From Labilibacter marinus (GTDB taxonomy: Bacteria > Bacteroidota > Bacteroidia > Bacteroidales > Marinilabiliaceae), in assembly GCF_001659685.2 (NCBI RefSeq), contig NZ_LXYE02000066.1, positions 1-41,246 of the forward strand: a stretch of 41,246 bases of DNA, in the 5' to 3' direction. The notes below the pieces were generated by a model, which worked only from the letters and a program-made list of their open reading frames with translations, searched no databases and was not told where the DNA came from. This document shows positions 23,172 through 32,287 of this stretch, piece by piece (positions within the stretch are counted from its first letter, which is position 1; each line of letters starts with the position of its first letter). Made by a program: the position numbers and the translations under genes.

Positions 23172-23537
23172 ATGTCAGAAAGAGTTAGTTTAATAGAACA
23201 CAAAGGAGCTAAAGTAGCTTATCTGAATTTCTCAGGATTAAAAACAATTGAAGAGGCTGAAAAAGCCATACAAGAGAGTAAAAACTATATTCGTATTCAG
23301 CCTGAAAACTCTGTATTAACCTTATCAAACATGGAAAATATGCATTTTAATAGTGATATTAAAAATGAGTTTTCCACTTTTATTGGAGGTAACAAACCCT
23401 ACGTAAAAGCAGGCGCTGTAATTGGTCTATCGGGCTTATTACGCATAATATATAACGGCGTAAATAAAATAACGGGCCGTAATATAAAGTCTTTTGATAC
23501 AAAAGAAGATGCACTTGACTGGCTAAGTATGCAATAG
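23172..23537 (+). CDS. STAS-like protein of unknown function
   Basis: I prefer ATG 23172 (121 residues, MSERVSLIEHKGAKVAYLNF) to the in-frame ATG 23151, because TTATTTTG just before 23151 looks like a -7 box and would place transcription start between the two. The protein has alternating short strands and helices (VAYLNFSGLK, IEEAEKAIQESKNYI, SVLTLSNMENMHFN) and ends with KSFDTKEDALDWLSMQ, a pattern common in STAS/SpoIIAA-like single-domain proteins. No catalytic site is visible. It lies between a universal stress protein and a hemerythrin-fold protein, which hints at a stress context. Single gene, followed by a perfect hairpin. Confidence 0.65.
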   Translation: MSERVSLIEHKGAKVAYLNFSGLKTIEEAEKAIQESKNYIRIQPENSVLTLSNMENMHFNSDIKNEFSTFIGGNKPYVKAGAVIGLSGLLRIIYNGVNKITGRNIKSFDTKEDALDWLSMQ

Positions 23538-23551
23538 TATATAAATGTTCA

Positions 23552-23578
23552 TTTCTCCAGATTAATGATCTGGAGAAA
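23552..23578. terminator. Perfect 11-bp hairpin between convergent genes
   Basis: TTTCTCCAGAT (23552-23562) pairs with ATCTGGAGAAA (23568-23578) around a 5-nt loop. It lies 15 bp past the STAS-like gene. There is no T-run beyond the stem, so termination is likely but not certain. Confidence 0.5.
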
Positions 23579-23633
23579 ATGCTACGCTATCATAGAAGCA
23601 TCGCTAGGACAATACTTAGAGACCTTATTTGCT

Positions 23634-24035
23634 TTAAGCAGTCTTATCGTATAGCTTATACAGAATATTTTCCTCTCTGCTTATTCTACCCGCTAGCGTG
23701 GATACTAATTTACCAAAGTTCTGAGCGTACTCCATAGGTGTAAACGCATCCTTTTCTATCTGATCGAAAAAGAACAGCACAAATTGGGTGATCTCATCCA
23801 TATCCTGAGCAAATATTTTGAGTTTCCTCTCACAATCCTCATCCGTTTCTCCCCGTTTTTTCAATGAAGGATATAATTCTTTATCTTCTTTATGTAGGTG
23901 GAGCAATAAAGCTCCTTTGGCTTGTATAAGTAGTTCCTTAGATTCTTCTGATGAAACACCTAAAGACTTTACTTTAGTCAGTATTTCAACTAAAGCAGCA
24001 TGCTCTTTTTTTAATTGTTCAATCAAGTTGCTCAT
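23634..24035 (-). CDS. Hemerythrin-fold (HHE) protein with incomplete metal site
   Basis: This 133-residue four-helix protein has the N-terminal H12 (KKEHAAL) and the helix-B pair H46/H48 with E50 and E53 (LLLHLHKEDKELYP), as in hemerythrin HHE proteins. The second half (MEYAQNFGKLVSTLAGRISR, EENILYKLYD) has the family's helical pattern but no histidine at all after residue 48. A canonical non-haem di-iron site needs further histidines there. It may therefore bind one metal or none, and act as a sensor or a relic. Single gene on the minus strand. Confidence 0.75.
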   Translation of the reverse strand: MSNLIEQLKKEHAALVEILTKVKSLGVSSEESKELLIQAKGALLLHLHKEDKELYPSLKKRGETDEDCERKLKIFAQDMDEITQFVLFFFDQIEKDAFTPMEYAQNFGKLVSTLAGRISREENILYKLYDKTA

Positions 24036-24165
24036 ACTCTTTTTTATTTCTGTTTATAAAACAATTATCCTATACCGTTATAAGATAGTATTTTAATACG
24101 AGTATGAATAATGATTAATCCTGAAATATTAAAAATGAACTAGATTAAACGTTGCGTTTAAAACG

Positions 24166-24199
24166 TCAAAAGCCACAATACTTGTATTGCAGCTTTTGA
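24166..24199 (-). terminator. Imperfect hairpin downstream of the 24223 lipoprotein
   Basis: TCAAAAGC/GCTTTTGA (24166-24173, 24192-24199) and CAATAC/GTATTG (24176-24181, 24184-24189) stack around a CA/CA internal loop. On the minus strand CGTTTTAAACG follows, a weak T-run. A further palindrome, TTAAACGTTGCGTTTAA, lies just beyond at 24144-24160. Confidence 0.45.
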
Positions 24200-24222
24200 T
24201 ATTTGCTTATGTAAGAGATACT

Positions 24223-24759
24223 CTATTCTAACCAAGAAAATGAGCTTATTCGAACCCCTTGATAACAGTCATCTTGACAACCATCTGGTACAAAACCACA
24301 TAAATTCATCAATCCATTACTTTCGGTTTCAAAATATAAAGTATTATCGCAAGGACAAGCCACTAAAAACTCGCTGGCACACGATTCGTATAATTCGTCA
24401 ATACTAACTGGCTTTGCTCCTTTTTCATGATCTCCAACCTCATCTCCTACTTCTTTATAGGATTCTAATTGAATTTCACCAGAAGCTCCTTCATCGGCAT
24501 TAAATTCGGTATAGGTACGCTCGGTAACTACGCCTTCTTCCACCTTAAATGTAGTTGTACTTCCAAATCCCGTCCACGAGGTAAATGTAGTTTCGTACTC
24601 ATACGAATTACCATTTTCCTTTTTCATGTCGTTCCAAAAGGACTTACTCTTGTTATAAGAAATTCCACTCTCACCTTTTATGTTATCAAAAGGATCTCCA
24701 TCTTCTTTTTTACATCCTGCTATCAGGATAAAAGCAAGTAATAATACAGCTAATCTCAT
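24223..24759 (-). CDS. Unknown lipoprotein with cysteine-rich C-terminus
   Basis: This 178-residue protein has a lipoprotein signal (LAFILIAGC, C16) and a charged linker (KKEDGDPFD). The middle is beta-rich (YEYETTFTSWTGFGSTTTFK). The C-terminal third holds seven cysteines (YESCASEFLVACPCDNTLYF, NLCGF, DGCQDDCYQG), suggesting several disulfides or a metal site. I recognise no family. It is last on the minus strand after tsaE, 60 bp downstream, and may be read from the porW-porX-tsaE transcript or have its own promoter. Confidence 0.7.
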   Translation of the reverse strand: MRLAVLLLAFILIAGCKKEDGDPFDNIKGESGISYNKSKSFWNDMKKENGNSYEYETTFTSWTGFGSTTTFKVEEGVVTERTYTEFNADEGASGEIQLESYKEVGDEVGDHEKGAKPVSIDELYESCASEFLVACPCDNTLYFETESNGLMNLCGFVPDGCQDDCYQGVRISSFSWLE

Positions 24760-24819
24760 AGTTTATTATTTTACCATATTGATGGTGATTATACAATAAG
24801 GTTGCTTCAATAGGTTTCA

Positions 24820-25251
24820 TTATTTAAGCACTTGGCTTACTACATTAATTTGTCTGGTCATATCTTCTAAAACAGTCACCGTTACATCATACCTTTTGGC
24901 AGGTAACAAAGAAGAAATCTTCTCAGGCCACTCTACAAAACAATAGCTATCCGAATAAAAGTAATCTTCATAGCCAAGGTCAAATGCTTCTTCTTCTTCC
25001 TTTAGACGATAAAAATCGAAATGATAAACCTTATCGTCCTTATCGGTATTATACTCGTTTACAATAGCAAACGAAGGACTATTCACTACATCTACCACTT
25101 TTAACTGCTCGCATAAAGCCTGTACAAAAGTTGTTTTTCCAGCGCCCATTGAACCGTAAAAACAAAATACTCCGGGTTGATTGTATGTATTGATAAAGTC
25201 TTTTGCTACTTGGTCAATGTTGTCTAATGAAGAAATTAAAAACGTACTCAT
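24820..25251 (-). CDS. tsaE: tRNA threonylcarbamoyladenosine biosynthesis ATPase TsaE
   Basis: TsaE is the ATPase that supports TsaBD in forming t6A37 in ANN-decoding tRNAs. Walker A is FYGSMGAGKTTF (GSMGAGKTT at residues 33-41). The family motifs 'VNSPSFAIVNEY', 'YHFDFYRL' and 'FVEWPEKI' are all present. At 143 residues it is the usual size. It follows porX by 29 bp on the minus strand and is probably in the same transcript. Confidence 0.95.
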   Translation of the reverse strand: MSTFLISSLDNIDQVAKDFINTYNQPGVFCFYGSMGAGKTTFVQALCEQLKVVDVVNSPSFAIVNEYNTDKDDKVYHFDFYRLKEEEEAFDLGYEDYFYSDSYCFVEWPEKISSLLPAKRYDVTVTVLEDMTRQINVVSQVLK

Positions 25252-25280
25252 TCTTTTAATTGTTTGCCCAGCTAAGCTGG

Positions 25281-26846
25281 TTAATTATTCTTTGGTGATA
25301 AAACGATATATGGAATTAACATTTCTTCCATAGAAATACCTCCGTGTTGGAAAGTATCTTTATAATAACTCACATAATGGTTATAATTATTAGGATAGGC
25401 TAAAAAATCGTCGTTGGCTGCAAATATATAACTTGTTGAAACATTTACCTTAGGTAATTGAATCTCTTCTGGCTTAGTTACTGCAAAAACTTCCTTCTCA
25501 TTATAATTCAAATTTTTGCCTTGCTTATAACGAAGGTTAGTGGTTGTATTTTTGTCGCCCACTACCTTTAAAGGATTTTTTACCCGTATTGTTCCGTGGT
25601 CGGTAGTGATAATTACTTTCACGTTCTCATTCTCCAACTTGCTCATTAAATCATTCATCACAGAATGCAAAAACCACGATTTACTTAATGATCGATAAGC
25701 CGACTCATCATAAGCCAGTTCTTTAATCATCTTGCTCTCGGTGCGCGAATGTGATAACATATCCACAAAATTAAATACTACGGCAGAAAGGTCAGCATCT
25801 AATAATTGAGAATAATTATCCATTAACTCCTTGCCCGATTCCATATTACTCACCTTTTGATACGAGTGTGTATACTTGGTTCTGAATCTTTCAAGAAAAG
25901 TTCCAATCAGCTCGTCTTCAAATTGATTTTTGCTACCTTCCTCATGCTCATCGAGCCAATACTGAGGATATAACTTTTTAATTTGCGCAGGCATTAATCC
26001 CGAAAACAGACTATTACGAGCATATTGGGTAGCCGTAGGTAAAATACTGCTATAAATCTCTTCCTTCTCCAGGCGATAACCTTTGAGTACATCTTGCTTA
26101 ATCATTAACCATTGATCAAACCTGAAGTTATCAATCACCAGCATCACTACCTTTTCTCCACTCTCTAATAAAGGCAATGTAACGTCCTTCATAAACTGAT
26201 GGGACATTAAGGGTGCATCATCATCCACTCCTTCAATCCAATCGATATAATTACGTTTTATAAACTTGGTAAAAGCATGGTTGGCATCTGTTTTTTGCAT
26301 TTTAAGTACCTCGTCCATCTCACCTTTGGTTTCCTCCAGCTCAATTTCCCAATAATTAAGTTGCTTATATACTTCAGCCCATTCCTTAAATGTATATGAG
26401 TCGTTTATTTTAAGACCTATCCTACCAAATTCTGTTTGATAACTGCTCGTTGTTCTTTCTGCGACCAAGCGATGCTGATCCACATGCTTTTTAATCGTTA
26501 GCAATATTTGGTTCGGATTAACAGGTTTAATTAGGTAATCGGATATTTTGCTGCCAATGGCCTGGTCCATGATATTTTCCTCTTCACTCTTGGTAATCAT
26601 GACCACAGGTATTTCAGGCATCATATTTTTCAGTTTACTTAATACCTCTAAACCACTTAAACCAGGCATGTTTTCATCTAAAAAAATCAAATCAAAACGC
26701 TCCTCTTCAACCATAACCAAAGCGTCGTGACCATTGTTGGCCGTTTTGACCTCAAAACCCTTTTCCTGCAAATAAAGTATATGAGCTTTTAAAAGATCTA
26801 TTTCGTCATCAACCCATAGAATATTTACTTTTTTTGCATCTACCAT
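25281..26846 (-). CDS. porX: T9SS regulator PorX: receiver plus PglZ phosphodiesterase domain
   Basis: This 521-residue response regulator controls the type IX secretion system in Porphyromonas and relatives. The receiver (1-125) has acidic D14/D15 (WVDDEI), the phosphoacceptor D57 (LIFLDENMPG) and lysine 107 (YLIKPVN). A helical linker leads to a PglZ domain of the alkaline-phosphatase superfamily (~210-521). Likely metal and nucleophile positions are D239 (LVIDNF), T271 (SILPTATQYAR), D362/H366 (FVDMLSH), D416/H417 (TTDHGT) and H501 (TFQHGG). The order and length match known PorX (about 518 residues), which has no DNA-binding domain. It is 10 bp downstream of porW, so the two are co-transcribed. 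No porY or sigP is in this window. Confidence 0.95.
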   Translation of the reverse strand: MVDAKKVNILWVDDEIDLLKAHILYLQEKGFEVKTANNGHDALVMVEEERFDLIFLDENMPGLSGLEVLSKLKNMMPEIPVVMITKSEEENIMDQAIGSKISDYLIKPVNPNQILLTIKKHVDQHRLVAERTTSSYQTEFGRIGLKINDSYTFKEWAEVYKQLNYWEIELEETKGEMDEVLKMQKTDANHAFTKFIKRNYIDWIEGVDDDAPLMSHQFMKDVTLPLLESGEKVVMLVIDNFRFDQWLMIKQDVLKGYRLEKEEIYSSILPTATQYARNSLFSGLMPAQIKKLYPQYWLDEHEEGSKNQFEDELIGTFLERFRTKYTHSYQKVSNMESGKELMDNYSQLLDADLSAVVFNFVDMLSHSRTESKMIKELAYDESAYRSLSKSWFLHSVMNDLMSKLENENVKVIITTDHGTIRVKNPLKVVGDKNTTTNLRYKQGKNLNYNEKEVFAVTKPEEIQLPKVNVSTSYIFAANDDFLAYPNNYNHYVSYYKDTFQHGGISMEEMLIPYIVLSPKNN

Positions 26847-26856
26847 CCTCTGTTAT

Positions 26857-29800
26857 TTAGTAATTAGATTTATAAAATGTATCGTATGCTGTAAAAGATT
26901 CCTCATCCGTTAATCTGGATAAGTTATTATCCGTTATGGCCCATAAATAATGTTTCGCCCTAGAGATTTCACGCATCAAAAAGCTATTTAGTTTTACCTT
27001 ATTCAGATAATCCTGCACTTCTTTAGCTGTCGCAAATCCTTTTACAGTAATGTTAAAGTAATCACTTCCCTTTTTATCCGATTCAACTTGATATTTAGTA
27101 CCGTAATTACTCTTGGTATAGTTTTTAAAGATGAGTCCCGTTCTGTCGGTATTGATTTTCCCTTTTTTAAATAGGATAACAGCGATATGTTCGCCTTCCT
27201 CTTTTACAAAGTTAACCGATGGTTTCTCAATAATACTTTCTTCAACCACAGGTTCTTCCACAACTGCTGACTCTTCTTTTGCAGTTTCTACAACAGGCTC
27301 TTCTTCTTTAGTCGCTGTTTCTACTTGGCTTTCGGGTATAGTTGGAGCTTCTAGCTCTTTGGTCACAACCTCCTCTTTTTGCTCGGGTTCATTTGTAACA
27401 GGTGTTACAGGTTCCTTTTTCTCTACTATAGGTTCTGCTACCTTTTCTTCTACCACCGGTTTTTGAGCTTCCGCAGCTGCTTTCTTTTCTTCAGCTTGTT
27501 TTCGCAAGATTTCTTCCTGTGCTTCCTTTTCCGCTTCAATTACTGCACGTTCTGCTGCAATTCTTTCCTCTTTTAAATTTTTAAAGGCATCCGCAGATAA
27601 ATAATTCTCATTGAAAAACTCGTCATATCCCATCTTATCTCCCGACGAAAGCAAGTATTCAATATTTTTATCGTGAATTACATACAGCTGCTTTTGTTTT
27701 AAATTTTCTACCTCAAAAATATCATCACGCTCTCTTATCGAATAAAAATAATCCAGTGCTTCTAATCTGTTTTGAAAGCCTTTAACGGCAAACAAAGGTG
27801 TTCCATCAGGTAAAGTAGCCGAGGTCATTTCATAATCATTCAGCAAAAATTTAGAAAAGTTATAATCGGCAATATTAAACTTCAGTCTGTTTAAATCAGC
27901 CTCCTCGTTAACCATTAAAATAAGTGCATGTGTAGATTTATGGTCGATAACATAAGAACTGGCTATATCTTTAAGAACATCTTCGTTACCCAATTCTACT
28001 TGTTCCTTTTTAAACTCCTCTTTACGCGTTGCTACTAAATTGGAGTTTACAGGACCTTTCACAGGCGTTCTCCCACTCTCGAATTGCGCAAGCATTTCAG
28101 CTGCTAAAGGAGCTACTTCGCTATCCGAATAATTATCCTTTACATCGGTTAATAGGCTTTTAAACTGTGATAAATCTCCCACCTTGGCATGACTTAAACC
28201 AGCAATAAATTTAAACTTCGGTATCAATGGGTTTTCTTCATCAATATTGATAGCACGATCAAGGTTAGCCACTGGCACATTAAATTCGTTGAATAAATAA
28301 CTGCCATAAGTATCTTGATACAATTTCTCCATTTCCTTTTCACGCGCCTCTCTTTTCTCAAAGTAATCAGGATCGTTTAGGAAGGCCGTAAATTCTCCAT
28401 CCGGAAATTCACGCACCAACTGATTTTTAACTCTATCCATGCCACTAGCATCATCTTGCTTATCGTAGCATATGTATAAATTCATTAACGCATCCTCTTT
28501 ATAATGAGAATTTGGATATCGAGTTGCCAGCTCATCAAATGCTTTAATGGCAAATGGAATATTAGCTAACTCATCTTTATAAATTAAGCCTTGATTTAAT
28601 AAGCCCTCTTGAATTTTTAAATGCGCTTGCTCCAACTTCTCTGGGCTCGAAGGCAAATCTTTTAAATAAGCCTCTCTGCTCAATGGACTTGAAGCCTGCT
28701 GTTTATCTGCCACATCTTTTAATACCTCATTCGCTGTTGAATCTTGCGAATCAGGCAAATCTCCGAATGGAGCATCAGGCAGTCCAATATCATTAACATC
28801 CTCTACTACTACTTCCTTATTTATTCTACGCCAGTTATCCTCATTTTTTCTTCTTCCCCATCTCTTCTCAAACTCCAACTTACCCATACCAACAGAGGTT
28901 TGGTTATAAAAATACCATTTACCTCCTTGCGAATTCTGGTTCATTCCCTGGCTCATCATAGGGTCGTAGAACAATCCTGCATCATTACCTTGAGCCAACA
29001 AGGCTTTTTCCTCTTCTTGTTTTTTCTTTTCCTGAGCAATTATATCATCTATTAAAGCTAAGCGAGCTTGCTCAGGCATCTCCATCAATGCGATTAAACT
29101 ATCTTCACGTTCAACCACCTCAATATTAGAAACCAAATTGCCTAAACTTTTATGGCGCTCCTCAATGATTTCTATTCCTGGGTAATTTTCATTTAAGTTA
29201 ATCACCGCAGAATCTAAGTTGTAATAGGCTGGTTTGTATTCAGGCCTATCGTAATAAATCTCTGACAATTCAAAAAAGGACATCCCTTTTTGATGCATAT
29301 TATCCGTACTCTTTTTAATGGATAACAAGAAATTATCCATAGCCAGGTCTTCTTGTTCCTCGGCTTTGTATGCCATGGCTAAAGCGTAATAAATCTGATC
29401 TTCATAGTCTATGTTACGCTTATCTCTGAGTAGTTTTTTAATCTCTTTTTTAACTGACACCAAACCACCTTCCTCAAATAAAACACCCGCTCTATTTACC
29501 TTGGCATTAAAGGCCATTTCGTATGGAGGGTTAGATTTGATAACCGCCTCGTAGGCTTTACTTGCTTTGGCATATTGCTTTTGTTTTTGATAAACCTGCG
29601 CCAAAATAAAGTTAAGTCGTCTATGATAATACTTGGACCATGCACCTGCAACTGCTTCCTCTAAAAATGGGATGGCCTCTTCGTATTTTCCTTGTCGTAA
29701 ATAAAAGTCGGCATAGGATGCAGCATAAAAACCAAATAATGCAGAAGGTGCCTTTCCTTCTATATCATATGCTTCCAATAAAATTTTAGCTTGTGTAAAA

Positions 29801-30351
29801 TCATTTTGCTCAATAGCCGATCGTGCATTCCAAATTTCTGCTTCGCACCATTCTGGTCCATCCTGAAACTCACGAAACATATAGGCAAAACTCTGTTGCG
29901 CTTGGTAGTACTCATGTTTGTAAAACTGAGATTTACCAATCATTAAATAAGCATTATCAACCCATTTATTAAATTCGTTCTGGCTAAGAAACTTTTTATA
30001 CTTTACCGATTGGTCATCTCTTTTATTTTTGGGCTTTTTACGAATAGAATGCTTTTTTATAAGCTTGGTTCCTTTTTCAATGGCTCTATCCATTTGGCTA
30101 CTGGCTACTTGTTCGCTTCCTGTTTTAGATTCAGGAAAAACCATTAACACCTGCGTATAATCATCCTCATTGGCCTCCTCTATAGACTTTACTCCATCTT
30201 TAAAACTTTCGTTTCCATTAAAGTAAACATTATAATGAGCGGTTAAGTTATGATAGCCCCTGCTTAATGAAGTATTCTTTTTGGTGGAACACCCCCACAA
30301 AATAACAAGCAGAAGTAGAAAATATATCTTTTTATAGGTCATTCGTTTCAT
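26857..30351 (-). CDS. porW: T9SS/gliding TPR lipoprotein PorW (SprE)
   Basis: A very large TPR lipoprotein of the type IX secretion/gliding machinery. I chose ATG 30349-30351 because it puts the lipobox (LLLLVILWGC) at C22; the in-frame ATG at 30381 lengthens it by 10 residues. The conserved SprE opening is visible: 'RGYHNLTAHYNVYFNGNESF'. TPR units follow through ~1-560 (YYQAQQSFAYMFREF; YEEAIPFLEEAVAGAW; YAKASKAYEAVIKSNPPYEM) and again in the middle. A long Glu/Val/Pro-rich region precedes the C-terminal domain, which ends ESFTAYDTFYKSNY. PorW helps join the PorK/N ring to the secretion pore. It heads a porW-porX-tsaE run. Confidence 0.93.
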   Translation of the reverse strand: MKRMTYKKIYFLLLLVILWGCSTKKNTSLSRGYHNLTAHYNVYFNGNESFKDGVKSIEEANEDDYTQVLMVFPESKTGSEQVASSQMDRAIEKGTKLIKKHSIRKKPKNKRDDQSVKYKKFLSQNEFNKWVDNAYLMIGKSQFYKHEYYQAQQSFAYMFREFQDGPEWCEAEIWNARSAIEQNDFTQAKILLEAYDIEGKAPSALFGFYAASYADFYLRQGKYEEAIPFLEEAVAGAWSKYYHRRLNFILAQVYQKQKQYAKASKAYEAVIKSNPPYEMAFNAKVNRAGVLFEEGGLVSVKKEIKKLLRDKRNIDYEDQIYYALAMAYKAEEQEDLAMDNFLLSIKKSTDNMHQKGMSFFELSEIYYDRPEYKPAYYNLDSAVINLNENYPGIEIIEERHKSLGNLVSNIEVVEREDSLIALMEMPEQARLALIDDIIAQEKKKQEEEKALLAQGNDAGLFYDPMMSQGMNQNSQGGKWYFYNQTSVGMGKLEFEKRWGRRKNEDNWRRINKEVVVEDVNDIGLPDAPFGDLPDSQDSTANEVLKDVADKQQASSPLSREAYLKDLPSSPEKLEQAHLKIQEGLLNQGLIYKDELANIPFAIKAFDELATRYPNSHYKEDALMNLYICYDKQDDASGMDRVKNQLVREFPDGEFTAFLNDPDYFEKREAREKEMEKLYQDTYGSYLFNEFNVPVANLDRAINIDEENPLIPKFKFIAGLSHAKVGDLSQFKSLLTDVKDNYSDSEVAPLAAEMLAQFESGRTPVKGPVNSNLVATRKEEFKKEQVELGNEDVLKDIASSYVIDHKSTHALILMVNEEADLNRLKFNIADYNFSKFLLNDYEMTSATLPDGTPLFAVKGFQNRLEALDYFYSIRERDDIFEVENLKQKQLYVIHDKNIEYLLSSGDKMGYDEFFNENYLSADAFKNLKEERIAAERAVIEAEKEAQEEILRKQAEEKKAAAEAQKPVVEEKVAEPIVEKKEPVTPVTNEPEQKEEVVTKELEAPTIPESQVETATKEEEPVVETAKEESAVVEEPVVEESIIEKPSVNFVKEEGEHIAVILFKKGKINTDRTGLIFKNYTKSNYGTKYQVESDKKGSDYFNITVKGFATAKEVQDYLNKVKLNSFLMREISRAKHYLWAITDNNLSRLTDEESFTAYDTFYKSNY

Positions 30352-30398
30352 TACGCGATTTTTAGGCAGCTTCCATCTCAATTAAAACTGCCTTTATA

Positions 30399-30406
30399 CA
30401 AAAATA
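30399..30406 (-). promoter_or_regulatory. Candidate -7 box of porW
   Basis: On the minus strand this reads TATTTTTG, an exact TAnnTTTG, about 48 bp upstream of the chosen porW start at 30351. The -33 region is only T-rich. Confidence 0.4.
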
Positions 30407-30491
30407 TTATATCAAAAAATTAAAAACTCACCTCAGCCATAAACAATTTTAATATATTGTACCTTGTTTTTAGAAGGCGGTGAATTCCTCT

Positions 30492-30520
30492 TTTGGATTA
30501 ATAAAAAACAAATATATTTG
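30492..30520 (+). promoter_or_regulatory. Bacteroidota-type promoter of the sigma-54 activator
   Basis: TTTG (30492-30495) and TATATTTG (30513-30520) match the -33 and -7 elements with 17-bp spacing, slightly short of the usual 19-21. The ATG is 25 bp further on. The gene for a sigma-54 activator is thus itself read by the housekeeping sigma factor. Confidence 0.6.
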
Positions 30521-30545
30521 AATTATCACAAAAAGTTAGCTATTA

Positions 30546-31904
30546 ATGAAAATTCATGTAGTAGAAGACGATAGGGTTTTTAATAAATTGATTGAGCATT
30601 CATTGTCGTTAAATCCAGATTTTGAGATTGACACGTTTTTTGATGGTGCTTCTTTTTTCAAACATTTGCCAGATAACCCTGATGTGGTAACTTTAGATTT
30701 AGGGCTGCCTGACTTTACAGGTGACGAAATTCTCAAAAAAATAAAAAAGTACAATCCTGACATTGAAGTCATTATGATTTCAGGACAGGATAGTATTACT
30801 ACTGCAGTAAACCTACTGAAGGAAGGTGCCTACGATTATATTGCTAAAGATGAAAATATAAAAGACCGCCTTTTAAACAGCGTTAACAACATTCGAAACA
30901 AAAAGAAATTACTGGATGAAATTTCGCAATTAAAAAGTGAGATTGCCACCAAATATAATTTTGGGAATGCCATTATAGGTGACAGCCCCGTAATGAAAGA
31001 AGTTTTTGCCTTGCTTGAGAAAGCGGTAAAAGTCCCTAACATCAATGTTTCGGTATATGGGGACACAGGGACAGGTAAGGAACTAGTTGCTAAAACCATC
31101 CATTATAACTCAGTCAGAAAATCAAAGCCTTTTATAGCTGTTAACATGGGAGCAATTCCTCGTGACTTAATAGAAAGCGAACTCTTTGGGCACGAGAAAG
31201 GAGCTTTTACAGGCGCTATCATGACCAAAAAAGGTAAATTTGAAGAAGCTGAAGGAGGAACTATATTTCTAGATGAAATTGGAGAAATGGACATTAACCT
31301 TCAGGTGAAATTACTGCGCGTACTTCAAGAACGTGAGATTACGCGTGTTGGTGGTAACGAGGTTATTAAAGTAAATACCCGAATTGTTACTGCTACCAAC
31401 AAAGACTTGATGGACGAAGTGAAAAAAGGAAACTTCAGGGAAGATTTATATTATCGTCTTCTAGGTTTACCTATTCACCTACCTCCTTTAAAGGATAGAC
31501 AAAATGACATCATCACATTAAGTCAGTTTTTCTTGAATAGCTTTTGTGAAGACAACAAACTTGAGCCGATGGCATTTACTTCCAGAGCTAAAAAGAAGTT
31601 ATTGGGATATGCATTTCCTGGAAATGTTCGTGAGCTAAAAGCCATCATTGAGTTAAGCGCCGTGATGGCTAGTTCTCAACAAATTGACGAAGAAAATATT
31701 CTTTTTAACTCCAACAATACAGAGTTAGATATTTTGGCGGAAGAGATGAGCCTAAAGGAATATACTGAAAGAATCATTCGTCATTACCTAAGACAATACG
31801 ATAACAATGTACTTAAGGTGGCCAAAAAACTGGACATCGGAAAATCCACTATCTACAACATGATAAAACGCGAAAAAGATAGTGAAGTGGAGAAATTGGA
31901 GTAA
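30546..31904 (+). CDS. NtrC-type sigma-54-dependent response regulator
   Basis: This 452-residue activator has a receiver (1-125) with acidic D8/D9 (VVEDDR) and the phosphoacceptor D51 ([12 protein letters not shown]). The AAA+ domain (~140-375) has Walker A GDTGTGKE at 172-179, the sigma-54 contact motif GAFTGA at 219-224, and Walker [13 protein letters not shown] at 237-248. A Fis-type helix-turn-helix is at the end ([20 protein letters not shown]). All sigma-54 activator motifs are intact, so it should open RpoN promoters once phosphorylated. No partner kinase is adjacent. It is divergent from porW (about 195 bp between starts), which makes co-regulation of the T9SS genes possible but unproven. 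Confidence 0.93.
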   Translation: MKIHVVEDDRVFNKLIEHSLSLNPDFEIDTFFDGASFFKHLPDNPDVVTLDLGLPDFTGDEILKKIKKYNPDIEVIMISGQDSITTAVNLLKEGAYDYIAKDENIKDRLLNSVNNIRNKKKLLDEISQLKSEIATKYNFGNAIIGDSPVMKEVFALLEKAVKVPNINVSVYGDTGTGKELVAKTIHYNSVRKSKPFIAVNMGAIPRDLIESELFGHEKGAFTGAIMTKKGKFEEAEGGTIFLDEIGEMDINLQVKLLRVLQEREITRVGGNEVIKVNTRIVTATNKDLMDEVKKGNFREDLYYRLLGLPIHLPPLKDRQNDIITLSQFFLNSFCEDNKLEPMAFTSRAKKKLLGYAFPGNVRELKAIIELSAVMASSQQIDEENILFNSNNTELDILAEEMSLKEYTERIIRHYLRQYDNNVLKVAKKLDIGKSTIYNMIKREKDSEVEKLE

Positions 31905-31905
31905 T

Positions 31906-31937
31906 GACCATTGAATTAAATCTTCAACGGTCGTTTT
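31906..31937 (+). terminator. Terminator of the sigma-54 activator gene
   Basis: GACC (31906-31909) and TTGAA (31911-31915) pair with TTCAA (31923-31927) and GGTC (31929-31932), with one A-C mismatch, and TTTT follows at 31934-31937. It begins 2 bp after the stop. Confidence 0.7.
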
Positions 31938-31951
31938 AAATTTTTCAAGGA

Positions 31952-32188
31952 TTATAGCTTATTATGGGTTCCATCGCACATTGGTTTATTTCCTGTCTTT
32001 TTACAACCACATAAATAATGTTTTCCCGATTTTTCTGGAACATATTCTACCGGAGAAAATTCTGTGCCTTGGTGAGAACCGTCACAAAACGGTTGATTAG
32101 CACTCTGGCCGCAAGCGCACCAATAAACTGATAAACCTTCTTTTAAATCAACTTCGAACGGACTCTTTTGAGCAATCTTGGGTTCCAT
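31952..32188 (-). CDS. CDGSH iron-sulfur protein with two motifs
   Basis: This 78-residue cytosolic protein has two CDGSH [2Fe-2S] motifs. The first is CACGQSANQPFCDGSH (C24, C26, C35, H39). The second is CGCKKTGNKPMCDGTH (C60, C62, C71, H75). All eight ligands are present, so both clusters can form (three Cys, one His each). Such proteins are redox or Fe-S transfer factors, as in the mitoNEET/Miner2-type families. The gene is monocistronic, with an HAD phosphatase gene downstream on the same strand after a 99-bp gap. Confidence 0.93.
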   Translation of the reverse strand: MEPKIAQKSPFEVDLKEGLSVYWCACGQSANQPFCDGSHQGTEFSPVEYVPEKSGKHYLCGCKKTGNKPMCDGTHNKL

Positions 32189-32287
32189 AATATGTAGCTT
32201 TAATTAAAATCAGAAACTCAAGTTACAACATCTACTTCAGAATGTAAATGTTACTTATAATATTCTGGGTTTGTTTTTAAGTGATAC

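Noticed and set aside
27131-27466. Plus-strand serine/threonine-rich frame of 111 codons
   Set aside because: It is antisense to the Glu/Val/Pro-rich part of porW, whose codons produce such shadows.
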